The notes under the pieces were generated by a model that made no database searches, was not told the origin of the DNA, and saw only the letters and a program-made list of their open reading frames with translations. Below, piece by piece: positions 47,691-56,473 of a stretch of DNA of 64,000 nt. The stretch is taken from contig NZ_CP117866.1 of NCBI RefSeq assembly GCF_028736035.1, positions 11,263,001 through 11,327,000 on the forward strand. Reading direction: 5' to 3'. Source of the stretch: Streptomyces sp. T12. Its GTDB lineage: Bacteria > Actinomycetota > Actinomycetes > Streptomycetales > Streptomycetaceae. The translations under genes were made by a program, and so were the position numbers. Each line of letters begins with the position of its first letter. Positions within the stretch are counted from its first letter, which is position 1.

Positions 47691-48397
47691 CGGGCCATCT
47701 CCGCGCTGAAGTCGTGGGCGATCCCGCCGTCGACGATCCGGACCTTGCGGTCGGTGCAGGACCGGGCCAGGGCGAGATCGTGAGTGACGACGACCAGGGT
47801 CTGGCCCTCGGCGTTGAGGTCCCTGAGCAGTCGGCTGACGTCCTGACCTGCGGCCGTGTCGAGTGCGCCGGTGGGTTCGTCGGCCAGGATCAGCGGCGGC
47901 CGGTTCATCAACGCTCTGGCCGGCGCGACGCGCTGGCGTTCACCACCGGACAGGCGCCCCGCGTAGGTGCGGGCGTGCCGGTCGATGCCGAGGGTTTCGA
48001 GGAGTTCCGCCGCCCTGCGATGAGCTTCGTCTCGGGGCGGACCGGCCAGCTGCGTGGGAAGCACGATGTTGTCCGCGACAGTCAGGTCGTCGAGCAGGTT
48101 GAAGAACTGGAAGACCATGCCGATCTCCGATCGTCGGAAGCGTGCCGCCGCGGCCTCGCCCAACTGGTCGACCGTACGCCGTCCACAGTGACGGTCTCCG
48201 TGCCACAGTGACGGTCCCCGTGTCCGGCCGGTCCAGGCCCGCGATCAGATTGAGCACGTGGACTTGCCGCTGCCGGACGGCCCGAGGATCGCGACGGCCT
48301 CACCGGGCCACACGGTCAGCGACGCGTCGCGCAGGGCGGGCGGCCCCTCGTCGTATCTGCGGCTCACGTCGCTCAGGTCGATCAACGGCTCGGTCAT
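47687..48397 (-). pseudogene. ABC transporter ATP-binding protein, frameshifted
   Basis: The ATG at 48397 (behind GAGGAG) starts MTEPLIDLSDVSRRYDEGPP, and the Walker A site GPSGSGKST is intact, but the frame breaks right after it. The ORF resumes with IGMVFQFFNLLDDLTVADNI, the signature LSGGERQR, Walker B PLILADEPTGALD and the H-loop VVVTHD. A 20-bp tandem duplication at 48183-48222 also disrupts the frame. Its stop overlaps the start of the permease, so the pair was a LolD/MacB-type exporter operon. Confidence 0.85.
48183..48222. repeat. 20-bp tandem duplication in the ABC ATPase relic
   Basis: CCACAGTGACGGTCTCCGTG is followed directly by a copy differing at one base (CTCC to CCCC). Its length is not a multiple of three and it lies in the coding part just after Walker A. 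Confidence 0.9.
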
Positions 48398-48449
48398 GAA
48401 GGGCTCCTCGGGTCCGCATCTGTGGCGCCCTGGACGCTAAGCGGGCTCC

Positions 48450-48620
48450 CGCGTCCGGCTCGTGGACGTTGCCGGGGTGCGGAAATGACACTTTCAGCAC
48501 AGCAGTACCCTCGGCCCGCTGCCGCACCGGGATGATGACTCCGACGCCCCCGTGCATGACGTTCCCGTCCGTCACGCACTCCCAGCGCCCCAGCAGCTCT
48601 TCCACGACCTGGCCTCTGAG
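48450..48620 (-). pseudogene. Fragment of an aminoglycoside/hydroxyurea phosphotransferase
   Basis: The minus strand reads VVEELLGRWECVTDGNVMHG, GVGVIIPVRQRAEGTAVL and KVSFPHPGNVHEPDA. This is the N-terminal lobe of APH(6)/hydroxyurea-type resistance kinases (LxRWxL..DG......GVGVVxPVR..DGTxAVLKVSFPHPGN), including the ATP-binding Lys region. The catalytic lobe is missing. Confidence 0.6.
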
Positions 48621-48728
48621 ACTCGCAGTGTCCTGTGTCCTGTGTCCGATGTCGCGATGTCCACACGGCGTGGCGGCGCAGCAGGCGGTGGCCCGGCGCG
48701 GTCGAACGACGACCGCTTCAGGGTGATG

Positions 48729-48848
48729 ACCTGCCACCGGCTTGCCATGGCGGCTGAGCGCGATCCGCTCGACACCGTAGGCCACCCGCCCCATCAACTC
48801 GGCCAGCTGAAGCCGCGCCTCGGTGAAGGGCGCTGCCTCGGCATCCAT
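48729..48848 (-). pseudogene. Phd/YefM-type antitoxin fragment
   Basis: MDAEAAPFTEARLQLAELMG followed by RVAYGVERIALSRHGKPVA matches the DNA-binding N-terminus of Phd/YefM antitoxins (F.EAR..L..L...V.YG.ER..LTR.GKPVA). The frame is lost after about 40 residues and no toxin gene follows. Confidence 0.6.
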
Positions 48849-48884
48849 GTCTGCACAGGACTGCAGTTCCGTACGATTCGAGAT

Positions 48885-48908
48885 TGTACATTCTTTAAAG
48901 AACGTACA
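48885..48908. promoter_or_regulatory. 24-bp palindromic operator before the MFS gene
   Basis: Arms TGTACATTCTTT and AAAGAACGTACA match at all but one position pair around the centre. The core ATTCTTTAAAGAAc resembles ArsR-type sites. It lies 12 bases upstream of the MFS start, so binding would block its promoter or leader. No matching regulator gene is adjacent. Confidence 0.65.
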
Positions 48909-48919
48909 TAATCGCGATC

Positions 48920-50149
48920 ATGAGTGAGCCACTGCGCCGCAACCGAGGCTTCGTCCTGCTCTGGAGCGCCACCTTGGCCTCGACGCTGGGCTCCCAGGTC
49001 GCCTCCGTCGCCTACCCCCTGCTGGCGCTGGAACTGACCGGTTCGGCCGTCCACGCCGGGCTGATCGGCTCTGCCGCGATGGTCGCCGGCATCGCGCTGC
49101 GCCTGCCGGCGGGCGCCCTGGTTGATCGGTGGGATCGGCGGCGCACGATGCTCAGCTGCGATCTCATGCGAGCCGCTCTTCTCGCCGCCACCGTTACCGG
49201 TTCGCTGCTCGGGTTGCTCGACTGGCGGATGCTGCTGGCCGCGGCTGTGATCAGCGGCGCCTGCGGGGTGTTCTTCCAGCCGGCGGAGACGACGATGCTA
49301 CGGCGCGTGGTTCCCGCCGAGCACCTGCCTCAGGCCCTCGCGCACAACGAAGCCCGCCAGTACGGAGCCTCGATCGCCGGTCCTCCGCTGGGCGGCCTGC
49401 TGTTCAACCTGGGGAGAACGGTCCCTCTTGTCGGAGAGCTCCTGGCTTACCTGCTGTCTTTCGCCGCGGTCCTCGCCATCAAGGACCCGACGCCCGCAGT
49501 CCCGGCCGCGGACCGGTCGCGCACGCTCCTGCGCGACATCGCCGAGGGCCTGCGCTGGACCTGGCGGCAGCGGTTCCTGCGCGTCCTGCTGGTGACGGCC
49601 GCGGGCTTCAGCCTGGTGTTCTCCGCGCTGACCTTCACCGCGATCGTCGCCGTCCGGCAGAGTGGCGCCGCACCGGCCGATGTCGGCCTGATGATGGCGA
49701 TCTCCGGCGCCGGAGGCCTGCTGGGTGCGCTGGCCGGCCCCCGGCTGCAGCGGCGCAGCCCGGCGTCGGTCGTCCTGGCGATGTTCTGGGTCGCCGCCGC
49801 GGCCATTCCCGCGATGGCCGTCGCTCCCACCGCCTGGGCCATCGGACCGCTGCTGGCCTTGGCGTTCTTCCTGGTCCCGGCGGCCAACGCGATCTTGTAC
49901 ACCTACCAGATGACCATCACGCCCGACCACTTGCAGGGCCGAGTGATCAGCAGCCTCGCCCTCATCGGCAGTGCGGTGACCCCGGTCGGGCCGCTCGCCT
50001 CGGGACTGATCTTGGACCGCTGGGGCGCGACGGCCGCCCTGCTGTCGATCGCGTCCGTCATGGCGGTCGCGGCTTTGGGCGCCACGTTGAGTCGCACCAT
50101 CCGGCATCTGCCCCCGCTGGCCGAGGCCGAGGCAGTGGCTGCGCGTTGA
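48920..50149 (+). CDS. MFS transporter
   Basis: A 409-residue exporter-type MFS protein with about twelve helices. LLWSATLASTLGSQVASVAY and RLPAGALVDRWDRRRTMLSC (motif A between helices 2 and 3) start it. ALTFTAIVAVRQSGAAPADV and LQGRVISSLALIGSAVTPVG are later helices of the MFS_3 type. The ATG at 48920 lies directly behind a 24-bp palindrome. Likely a drug or metabolite exporter derepressed by an ArsR-like regulator elsewhere; the substrate is unknown. Confidence 0.9.
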   Translation: MSEPLRRNRGFVLLWSATLASTLGSQVASVAYPLLALELTGSAVHAGLIGSAAMVAGIALRLPAGALVDRWDRRRTMLSCDLMRAALLAATVTGSLLGLLDWRMLLAAAVISGACGVFFQPAETTMLRRVVPAEHLPQALAHNEARQYGASIAGPPLGGLLFNLGRTVPLVGELLAYLLSFAAVLAIKDPTPAVPAADRSRTLLRDIAEGLRWTWRQRFLRVLLVTAAGFSLVFSALTFTAIVAVRQSGAAPADVGLMMAISGAGGLLGALAGPRLQRRSPASVVLAMFWVAAAAIPAMAVAPTAWAIGPLLALAFFLVPAANAILYTYQMTITPDHLQGRVISSLALIGSAVTPVGPLASGLILDRWGATAALLSIASVMAVAALGATLSRTIRHLPPLAEAEAVAAR

Positions 50150-50279
50150 GCGATGCCCTACGAACCATCCTGGATCACGGGGCGGTCCTCGATAACGAAG
50201 CGCCCAACCGACCGCCACTGTCCGGCCGGCGACAGCCTGACCCGCGTCGGGCTGCGGGTCACCTGGAGGTGTTGTGCCG

Positions 50280-50819
50280 TCAGCCGGTCTCGGCGGCCAG
50301 AGAGTTGAAGGCGTCCTGCATGACGAGGTCCGTAGCGCCGGGCCGGTCGACCAGGGTGTCGTACAGGTCGGCCAGCAGCCACACCACGAAGCTGTGCGTC
50401 ACGGCCTCCTTCGCAGGGATGATCCCGAACTGGTCGCGCCAGGCCACCACGTCCATGCCCATCGCGGCGGCCATCAGCACTCCGGTGACCATCGGCACCT
50501 GTGCGGGGTCGGCAAGCTTGAAATCGGGGAGCCTGCGGATCACCGCCGGTATCAGATCACTCAGCGGATCAAGACGCCTCTCCTCACCCTCCGAACTGTC
50601 CTGCCCGATGATGTGGGTGGTCAGCACACCCACCAGGAAGACCGCGCCCCGGGCGACCTCTCCTTGGCCGTATGAGTCCGTCGCGGCCTTGATCCGCTGC
50701 TGCGCCTGTCGGCGGTCCTCCTGCGATGTGCGGTTCTCCAGGATCCGGTACGAGTCCCATGCCGCGCGGACCGCGACGCCTACGACTATTCCGTCGCCGA
50801 CCACTCCGTCGCTGCTCAT
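50280..50819 (-). CDS. Hypothetical protein, mostly helical
   Basis: A 179-residue cytoplasmic protein I do not recognise. Charged helices (RILENRTSQEDRRQAQQRIK) precede a segment with small hydrophobic helices (GEVARGAVFLVGVLTTHIIG, VPMVTGVLMAAAMGMDVVAW), and it ends HSFVVWLLADLYDTLVDRPG. No catalytic or binding motif is visible. Codon usage and length suggest a real gene; the neighbours give no clue. Confidence 0.6.
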   Translation of the reverse strand: MSSDGVVGDGIVVGVAVRAAWDSYRILENRTSQEDRRQAQQRIKAATDSYGQGEVARGAVFLVGVLTTHIIGQDSSEGEERRLDPLSDLIPAVIRRLPDFKLADPAQVPMVTGVLMAAAMGMDVVAWRDQFGIIPAKEAVTHSFVVWLLADLYDTLVDRPGATDLVMQDAFNSLAAETG

Positions 50820-51330
50820 GCGCCGACCCTATTGATTGGGTGGCCGGGCCCGACAGAGTGCACCAGGAACCGGCCAGCCCGGCAACGGCCCTCGGCTGCG
50901 GTGGGTGTGCGGCACGGTGTGAAGTGGTCTGGCCCGTCGCTCTCCCCGTGGTGACGGGCCAGTGCCGTGTCCATCGGCGAGGGGCATCGCCCTGCCGCTG
51001 GGCGGCGGGATTTCTGGTGAGTGTCCAGTGCTATCGGCCGCTCCAGTGGGTGGCGCCGGGTATGGGGGCGGCGATTCAGCGTCGGAGGTGGGACGGCTGG
51101 GCGTGGCGGGCGGGGGGGCGATGTGGCGGTGCCGCGTGCGGCGGCGACCGGGGGTGGGGCTGCCCGCGCGCAAGTGCAGGAAGCACCGACAACATGCGAC
51201 AGTTGACGCCCAAGTCTGTCCGGGACAACGGCGTCGACATCCCTGCCTTCCCCGCCGGACTACGGCTGGGCCCAGCCGTAACCAGCCTCACCTGCTGCTA
51301 TTCAGCGAACAAGTTGAGGTACCCGGGAAT
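50820..51330. other. Intergenic region, nothing recognised
   Basis: About 510 bases of GC-rich sequence with overlapping shadow frames; no motif, repeat or terminator that I can support. Confidence 0.4.
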
Positions 51331-52320
51331 TCAGGCATGGACCAGTTCCAGCGCCTGCTTCAGGTTGTACTCGGCGATGCCCGCCATGAAGGCCCGGTCG
51401 GGGAAGTCCCCGTCGAGCAGCCGCAGCGGCCCCGCCGTGAGCGAGAGGCGCTGCGCGAGCATGTACAGCGCGAGCCGGTCCTCGTCCAACCCGTCCACCC
51501 CTAGCGGCCGGTAGGCGTCGTGCAGGCGGATCTGTAGAAACACGTGCTCCCACTCGACATCGAAGTACATCAATCCCTCGATATCGATCGCCACGGGGTT
51601 CCCGTCCGCGTCCACCAGCACATGGTCGGGCCCCAGTTCGCCGTGCACGACCGCGTACTCCGTGCGCGGCCGCACCGCCGCCGCCAGGCTCAGCAGCCGT
51701 TCCTCCAGCCGGTCGCGGGCGTCCGCGATCCGAGGCTCGCGCGAGGCCGCCTCGGCGAGGTCCCGCAGCGCACGGTCGAGAACCACCTCCTCGCACGACG
51801 TACCGCGCGACGTTCCTCCTCCGTCGACCACGGCCACCTTGCCGTACGCCGGTGCCCGGTGGCCCCGCATCGCCTCCAGCGACTCCGCGAGCCGGGCCAT
51901 GACCGGAGCAGCTGCGCGCTGGTCGCGCGCGAGCAACTCCTCCAGGCTCTCGCCCGGAAGGTCCTCGACGATCGCAAGATCGGCCGGGCAGTGGGTGCCC
52001 TCGCGGTCGACGAGACGGATCGCCGGGACGCGGACGCCGAGCGCGTCCAGCCGCGCGTGTGCAGCCTCGAACAGATCGAGCCCGAGGCCGGGTGAGAACG
52101 GGTCGGTGAGGTCGTCGTCGCCCTCTGACGCCGGCCAGTAGTTCTCGGCGCCGTCCCACAGGTAGGCGATCGCCGTCGTCGCATCGTCCATCACCAGGCG
52201 GTACACGCCCTTCTTACTGCCGCCCGCGACCCGCTCGACTGCCTCCAACCGCCGCCCGCCGCCCAGCGCGGCCCGCGCTGCACCTGCCAACTGCTCCCGC
52301 GTCACTGACCTGGGTGCCAC
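51331..52320 (-). CDS. Aminoglycoside phosphotransferase (APH)-family kinase
   Basis: A 329-residue protein-kinase-like phosphotransferase. RVAGGSKKGVYRLVMDD forms the Gly-rich/ATP strand, ADLAIVEDLPGESLEELLAR the hinge, VVHGELGPDHVLVDADGNPV the catalytic loop (HGE in place of the usual HGD) and VAIDIEGLMYFDVEWEHVFL the metal-binding DxE. The GTG at 52320 follows GGAGAGG. The family includes antibiotic and homoserine/choline kinases; the HGE variant leaves the activity uncertain. Confidence 0.82.
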   Translation of the reverse strand: MAPRSVTREQLAGAARAALGGGRRLEAVERVAGGSKKGVYRLVMDDATTAIAYLWDGAENYWPASEGDDDLTDPFSPGLGLDLFEAAHARLDALGVRVPAIRLVDREGTHCPADLAIVEDLPGESLEELLARDQRAAAPVMARLAESLEAMRGHRAPAYGKVAVVDGGGTSRGTSCEEVVLDRALRDLAEAASREPRIADARDRLEERLLSLAAAVRPRTEYAVVHGELGPDHVLVDADGNPVAIDIEGLMYFDVEWEHVFLQIRLHDAYRPLGVDGLDEDRLALYMLAQRLSLTAGPLRLLDGDFPDRAFMAGIAEYNLKQALELVHA

Positions 52321-52553
52321 GTTCCGAACCGCCTCTCCTCCACGACAACCCGCGCACCCTACGGGAGTATCGGCGTGGGGGGCGTCGAGACCGAGCAGTT
52401 GGTGCGCTGTCCGGTCTGTGGCCGTCGCTTCGCCCTTGGACACGGCCACCGCCGGGATGCTCGCCATCACCGAGTGAACGCGCCGACGGGATCGAAGCCC
52501 CGGTTGCCCCGGTTCCTGTTTCGTCCTCTTCGCGCAATCTCGTTCACACGGAC

Positions 52554-52618
52554 ACGACATGTCTACACGACATGTCTACACGACATGTCTACACGACATG
52601 TCTACACGACATGTCTAC
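52554..52618. repeat. Five tandem 13-bp repeats with a palindromic core
   Basis: The unit ACGACATGTCTAC occurs five times without spacing or mismatch. Each holds the 8-bp palindrome GACATGTC. The last unit supplies the possible ATG (52611) of the secreted protein downstream. The pattern looks iteron-like or like a regulator binding array. Confidence 0.95.
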
Positions 52619-53015
52619 TCAAGGAGACGTCCTGCCCGTCTTGCGCAAGGTTCTACTCACGGCTGCGGCCTTTGCCGACGCATTCATCATTACCCAACCG
52701 GCATCCGCCCAGCCCCTCGCACTCGCGTCCTCCGATTCCTCTGCCGGCCCCGGGCTGGCGGCCGCCAGTCGGCACGCCTACGCCGATACGGGCTTCGAAG
52801 GCCTGGATCGTTGGTTCGACGGAGGTGTGCGGGAGTGCAAGTACGTCGGCGATACCTGGAACGACCAAATCCGGTCCGCCCGCACGGAGGTTGACCACCG
52901 CAGGGTGGAGAGGTGGGACAACGCCGACTGCAACGGGGGTTCGATCGCCATCGACGGTTCCGGCTACCGCAGCATTGGTGCATGGGTCAGCGCCTACCGC
53001 ATCGTCAACGAGTAG
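52611..53015 (+). CDS. Secreted small protein with crystallin/I36-like domain
   Basis: A 134-residue protein: an N-terminal signal (VLLTAAAFADAFIITQPASA) and a mature domain reading ADTGFEGLDRWFDGGVRECK, then WDNADCNGGSIAIDGSGYRS and IGAWVSAYRIVNE. The NADCxGxSIxIDGxGYxSIG block recalls peptidase-inhibitor I36/beta-gamma-crystallin domains of Streptomyces. Two cysteines could pair. The start is uncertain: the ATG at 52611 falls inside a tandem repeat, while a TTG at 52641 follows AAGGAG at a long 14-base spacing. Confidence 0.7.
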   Translation: MSTQGDVLPVLRKVLLTAAAFADAFIITQPASAQPLALASSDSSAGPGLAAASRHAYADTGFEGLDRWFDGGVRECKYVGDTWNDQIRSARTEVDHRRVERWDNADCNGGSIAIDGSGYRSIGAWVSAYRIVNE

Positions 53016-53223
53016 CCAGAGACGTCCGCTGACTGATCTGTGGTGATGGCACATGGTCAGACCGGCGCCTCCGTCGCGCCCGGCACCGCTGTCTGCGGAG
53101 GAACTTCCTGCCCGATATGCGACCTCGGTTCGACCGAACCGAGGGTCGACGGCACCTCGCGTACGTGCCCAACATGCCTCAACAACCCGCTGATACCTGT
53201 CAGGCGCGGGCTCCTGGGGCCAC

Positions 53224-53448
53224 ATGACGAACATGCCTGACGCTCAATCTGCACCCGAGACAAAGGCCCTGCCGCCCGAGTTCGCGGACCGCTTGTTCAC
53301 CTCACGCGAGCAGGGCGTCACCGAGCAGCAGCTCCAGCAGATCGCGGCCGACGGCTTCGCACGGATGTACTTCCGCAGCAACAACACCCGTGCAGCCGGC
53401 CTGTGCGTGGAGTTCACCGACGTGGAGTCCATCGAGATCCAGCTGTAG
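53224..53448 (+). pseudogene. tpg: C-terminal third of a telomere terminal protein (Tpg)
   Basis: A 74-residue frame reads LPPEFADRLFTSREQGVTEQ, QLQQIAADGFARMYFRSNNT and GLCVEFTDVESIEIQL. This is the end of Streptomyces Tpg (LPPRYAxxLFxAxExGAxExxL..I.A.GLxExYF......GLxVEFTDVExIxxx). Tpg is covalently bound to the 5' ends of linear replicons; its N-terminal HTH and the priming region are absent. An in-frame stop at 53191 prevents extension upstream. An ATG is present, so a short product is possible. Confidence 0.75.
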
Positions 53449-53573
53449 GTCCGGCCATCACAAGCGCCTCGTCCCTGGCATTGAAGCGACACCGTTGGCG
53501 CACTCGTACAGGCCGGGCTCGCCCTGGAGTGGCCATCGCGGTGGGGGAGCGGTAGTCCTGCAACGGCCCCGAA

Positions 53574-54092
53574 CTACTCCTCCCCGGACTCGAAGTCTTC
53601 CAGGAAGTAGCTGTCGTGTCGGATGCGAAACTGCTTAAGGTCTTCGCCACCGCGCTGCGCCATTTCCGCGACCCGCTCGAAGTACTCCTCGCGTGGGGCG
53701 CCTGGGGAGAAGAGCATGAGCATGGACATAGGCTCGTCGGTCACGTTTTTGAAGGCGTGCAGGCCGCCGACCGGTACGTACAGGAAGTCGCCCGCGCGGC
53801 CCGTGACCCACTTCTCGCCGTTGTACAGCTCCAGTTCGCCGGAGAGAATGTAGAAGGACTCCGACATCGCCTTGTGGAAGTGGGTCTTGGCCCCAGCGGA
53901 CCGTGCACCCAGCTCCACCTTGTACAGGCCGAATTCGCCGCCGGTCGACTCGTTGGTGGCGAGGTAGTGGGTAGAGGCGCCGGGTGAGGAGATGTCCGGT
54001 GGGCTGTCGGCCGGGCGGAAGGCCGCTTTCACTTCGCCCTTGTTGCGGTGGTAGCGGGCTTCTGGGTACTCAAGGTATTCCGGGTACGACAT
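53574..54092 (-). CDS. Cupin-domain protein
   Basis: A 172-residue protein starting at the ATG 54092 behind GAGGGAG. The double-stranded beta-helix is clear: KTHFHKAMSESFYILSGELE (HxH...E of cupin motif 1) and GDFLYVPVGGLHAFKNVTDE (motif 2 with the last His). Metal-binding residues H, H, E and H are all present. Small-molecule dioxygenase or isomerase roles are typical, but the substrate is unknown. Confidence 0.9.
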   Translation of the reverse strand: MSYPEYLEYPEARYHRNKGEVKAAFRPADSPPDISSPGASTHYLATNESTGGEFGLYKVELGARSAGAKTHFHKAMSESFYILSGELELYNGEKWVTGRAGDFLYVPVGGLHAFKNVTDEPMSMLMLFSPGAPREEYFERVAEMAQRGGEDLKQFRIRHDSYFLEDFESGEE

Positions 54093-54214
54093 GATGCGCT
54101 CCCTCTTGGCAGGTTCCACCAGCATGGTGGCTCCCGCATCCAGAAGGGGGCATCGGACTTGCGGATGATCTTGGGTTGGCCCGGGCTGAGGGCTGGGGAC
54201 CTAGTACTGCAGTG

Positions 54215-55892
54215 CTAGGTGGTAGGCCGTAGGGCCGCCAGGCGAGACGTTCGTGTGCGGGCTCGCGGAGTGTCGGTCCACCAGGCGTTGAGGCGTTGGA
54301 AGTTCATCGCGGTGACCGTGAGCTGGTGTTGTAGCCGGGCTTTGGCCAGGCCGTGATACCGGCATCGCCGCAGGCCGAAGGCGCGGACACCCTGGGAGAT
54401 CGTGCCTTCGACACCGGCCCGGTGTGCGTACTGTTCCTTCCACTCCTGGGTGTCTTCCTGGGCTCGTGCCTGTTGGATCACCTCGTACTCCGCCTGGGGG
54501 CGGAGGGTGATCCGACGGCCCATGTCCCCCTTGCTGTTGGAACGGGTGCGCTGCTCTCGGGTGTTGCAGGGACGGCAGGCAGCTGGCGGGAACCGTGCTC
54601 GGACCACGGCCGCCCCGTACTGGGAACGGTCTTCGGCCCAGCGGCTGCTGGTCGCACCGTTGGGGCAGGTTACCTGCCGGTTGTCCAGTCGATGGTGAAG
54701 TCGGCCTGGGAGAAGCCGCCGCCGTCCTTGGTCTGCCAGCTGGTGGACGCGAGCATCGGGCCTACCAGGTCGATCTTGTGGTCCCGGCGGGCGGTGACCA
54801 CTTGTCTGGCTGTCGCGTAGCCGGCGTCGACCAGGTGCCGATCGGGCAGGAGGTCGCGTTTGGCGAGGTGTGCGTGGATCGGGGCGACCAGGCGCACGTC
54901 CTGGACGGTGGAGTCGGCTGTGGCGACGTGTGTGATCAGGTTCGAGCTGTCCGGCTCGCAGGTCTCGGTGAGGTGGACCTTGTAGCCGTCCCAGAAGATG
55001 CCGCGCTTCACGCTCCCTCGCGCGTCGATGTCGTAGGGGGTGACCAGCCGCTCCGCTCCCGGCGGGCGGTCCTTGAGGTCGCGGCGACGGACCTGCCCCT
55101 CGTCGACGAAGTACTGCTGGATCCACATCTGCCGCAGGGTCTGGACCCGGTCGAGCTGCCGCAGGGACGGCGGGGCGTCCGGTCCGTGCAGGGCCGCCAG
55201 CAGCCCCAGCCCGTCGGCGCCGATCTGCTCGATCAGCTCCGTCTGTTTCGTCTTCTCCTTGGGCAGGCGGGTGTCCTCGAACCGGATCGCGTATCGGCCG
55301 AACCAGTCGGCCGGAGCCCAGCTGGCCAGCCACTCCGGCTCGCGGGCGGCCACGCTGTTCAGCGTGGCCCGCAGGGTCTCACCGAGCCGCACCAGCCCGT
55401 TGATCTGCCGCGCGGCGGACAGCACGATCGTGGAGTCCGTGCGCGCACGGCCACCGGCTTTGAGCAAGCCGCACTCCGCAGCGGCCTCCAGAACCCGGTC
55501 CAGGAGGCCGATCCCGGCATCTCCCGCGATCAGCCGGTCCCTGAACTCGGTGCGCACCGAGTGGTCGAAACCCGGATCGGTCAGTTCCAGCCCCAGCAGG
55601 TACTTCCAGTCCAGCCGCCCGCGCACTGCGTCCGCGGCCTGCCGGTCCGAGAGCCCTCGGCGAACTGCATGACCGACACCAACGCCAACTGGCCCGGCGA
55701 CCATGCCAGCTTCCCCCTGCTCGAATACTGCCCGGCGAAGTCCGCGTCCGAGAACAGCTCGCCCAGCTCATCTCGGATCCGTATGGCCAGGCTGCCCTTC
55801 GGAAACGCGGCCCGTGCCACCCGGGCCGTCTCATCAGGAACCCCGCCGATCTTCCTGGCGTGCAGCGACACCGACACCCTCCCCAGACACAA
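54215..55892 (-). mobile_element. Degenerate IS1182-family transposase
   Basis: One transposase can be read through three frames: VPDETARVARAAFPKGSLAI, FADADF-like FSDADFAGQYSSRGK and LALVSVMQFAEG (about 55660-55860), then GLSDRQAADAVRGRLDWKYL to DFTIDWTTGR (54670-55645), then QVTCPNGATSSRWAEDRSQY to AMNFQRLNAWW (to 54215). Frameshifts lie near 55650 and 54665. The DDE residues (RTDSTIV, DAGYA) survive. Terminal inverted repeats were not located with confidence; the left end is near 54195. Confidence 0.88.
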
Positions 55893-56368
55893 CGTCGGCC
55901 TTCACGACCACAACGGGTCATGAAGGCGGACGTCACGCTCGCCCCGGAATTCGCCAACGGTGTCTTGAAGCTGCCGGGCGCGAGGCCTTTCACATTCCTG
56001 CGAGGACCGAGCCATGACGCCCAGGCTCAGGGCGACTTCAAGCCCGGTATGCCCCGGCCGGACTCACTTCCTCTCGGCCAGACTCACTCATCCTCCTCAC
56101 CCGACGGCACTGGCCTGAATCGGAACAGCCGGATGAACACGAGTGCGACAGTGTTCCCGCCTTGAGGAGTCGGTTTACCGGGTTTAACCGATGTGCTTCC
56201 CGAAAAGAGTGACGTGCATCACGGTGTGTAGATTCTGACCTGCTGTTTTACGCCCGGCAACGCACTCAGGGTGTAGCCGGTCTGCAGATCGGGAACGTCG
56301 CCAAGCGCTGTGCTCCGGCTGCGAGTTACAACGACACGATCACCCGTCGATAGACTCCAAGAACGCGA
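55893..56368. other. Intergenic region with one unassigned run
   Basis: About 475 bases. A plus-strand frame ends LLFYARQRTQGVAGLQIGNV then AKRCAPAASYNDTITRR and a TAG at 56352. It looks coding, but I cannot place it. No other feature is visible. Confidence 0.35.
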
Positions 56369-56422
56369 AAGGAGCCCTGCTTCCCAACGGGTTTCCAGGC
56401 CACTGAGTTGGGAGGGCTCCTT
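56369..56422. promoter_or_regulatory. Long stem-loop upstream of a small ORF
   Basis: AAGGAGCCCT (56369) and AGGGCTCCTT (56413) are perfect complements, and inside them CCCAAC (56383) pairs with GTTGGG (56407), giving a 16-bp stem with a 4-base bulge and an 18-base loop. It could be a bidirectional terminator or a structured leader of the 61-codon ORF that starts 52 bases later. Confidence 0.6.
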
Positions 56423-56473
56423 GCGTGGTGCCGCAACGCAACGAACGCAACTAACACCAGTACGGAGCTTAGC

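Noticed and set aside
52554..52618. CRISPR-like repeat array
   Set aside because: The 13-bp units are contiguous without spacers and are too short for CRISPR repeats.
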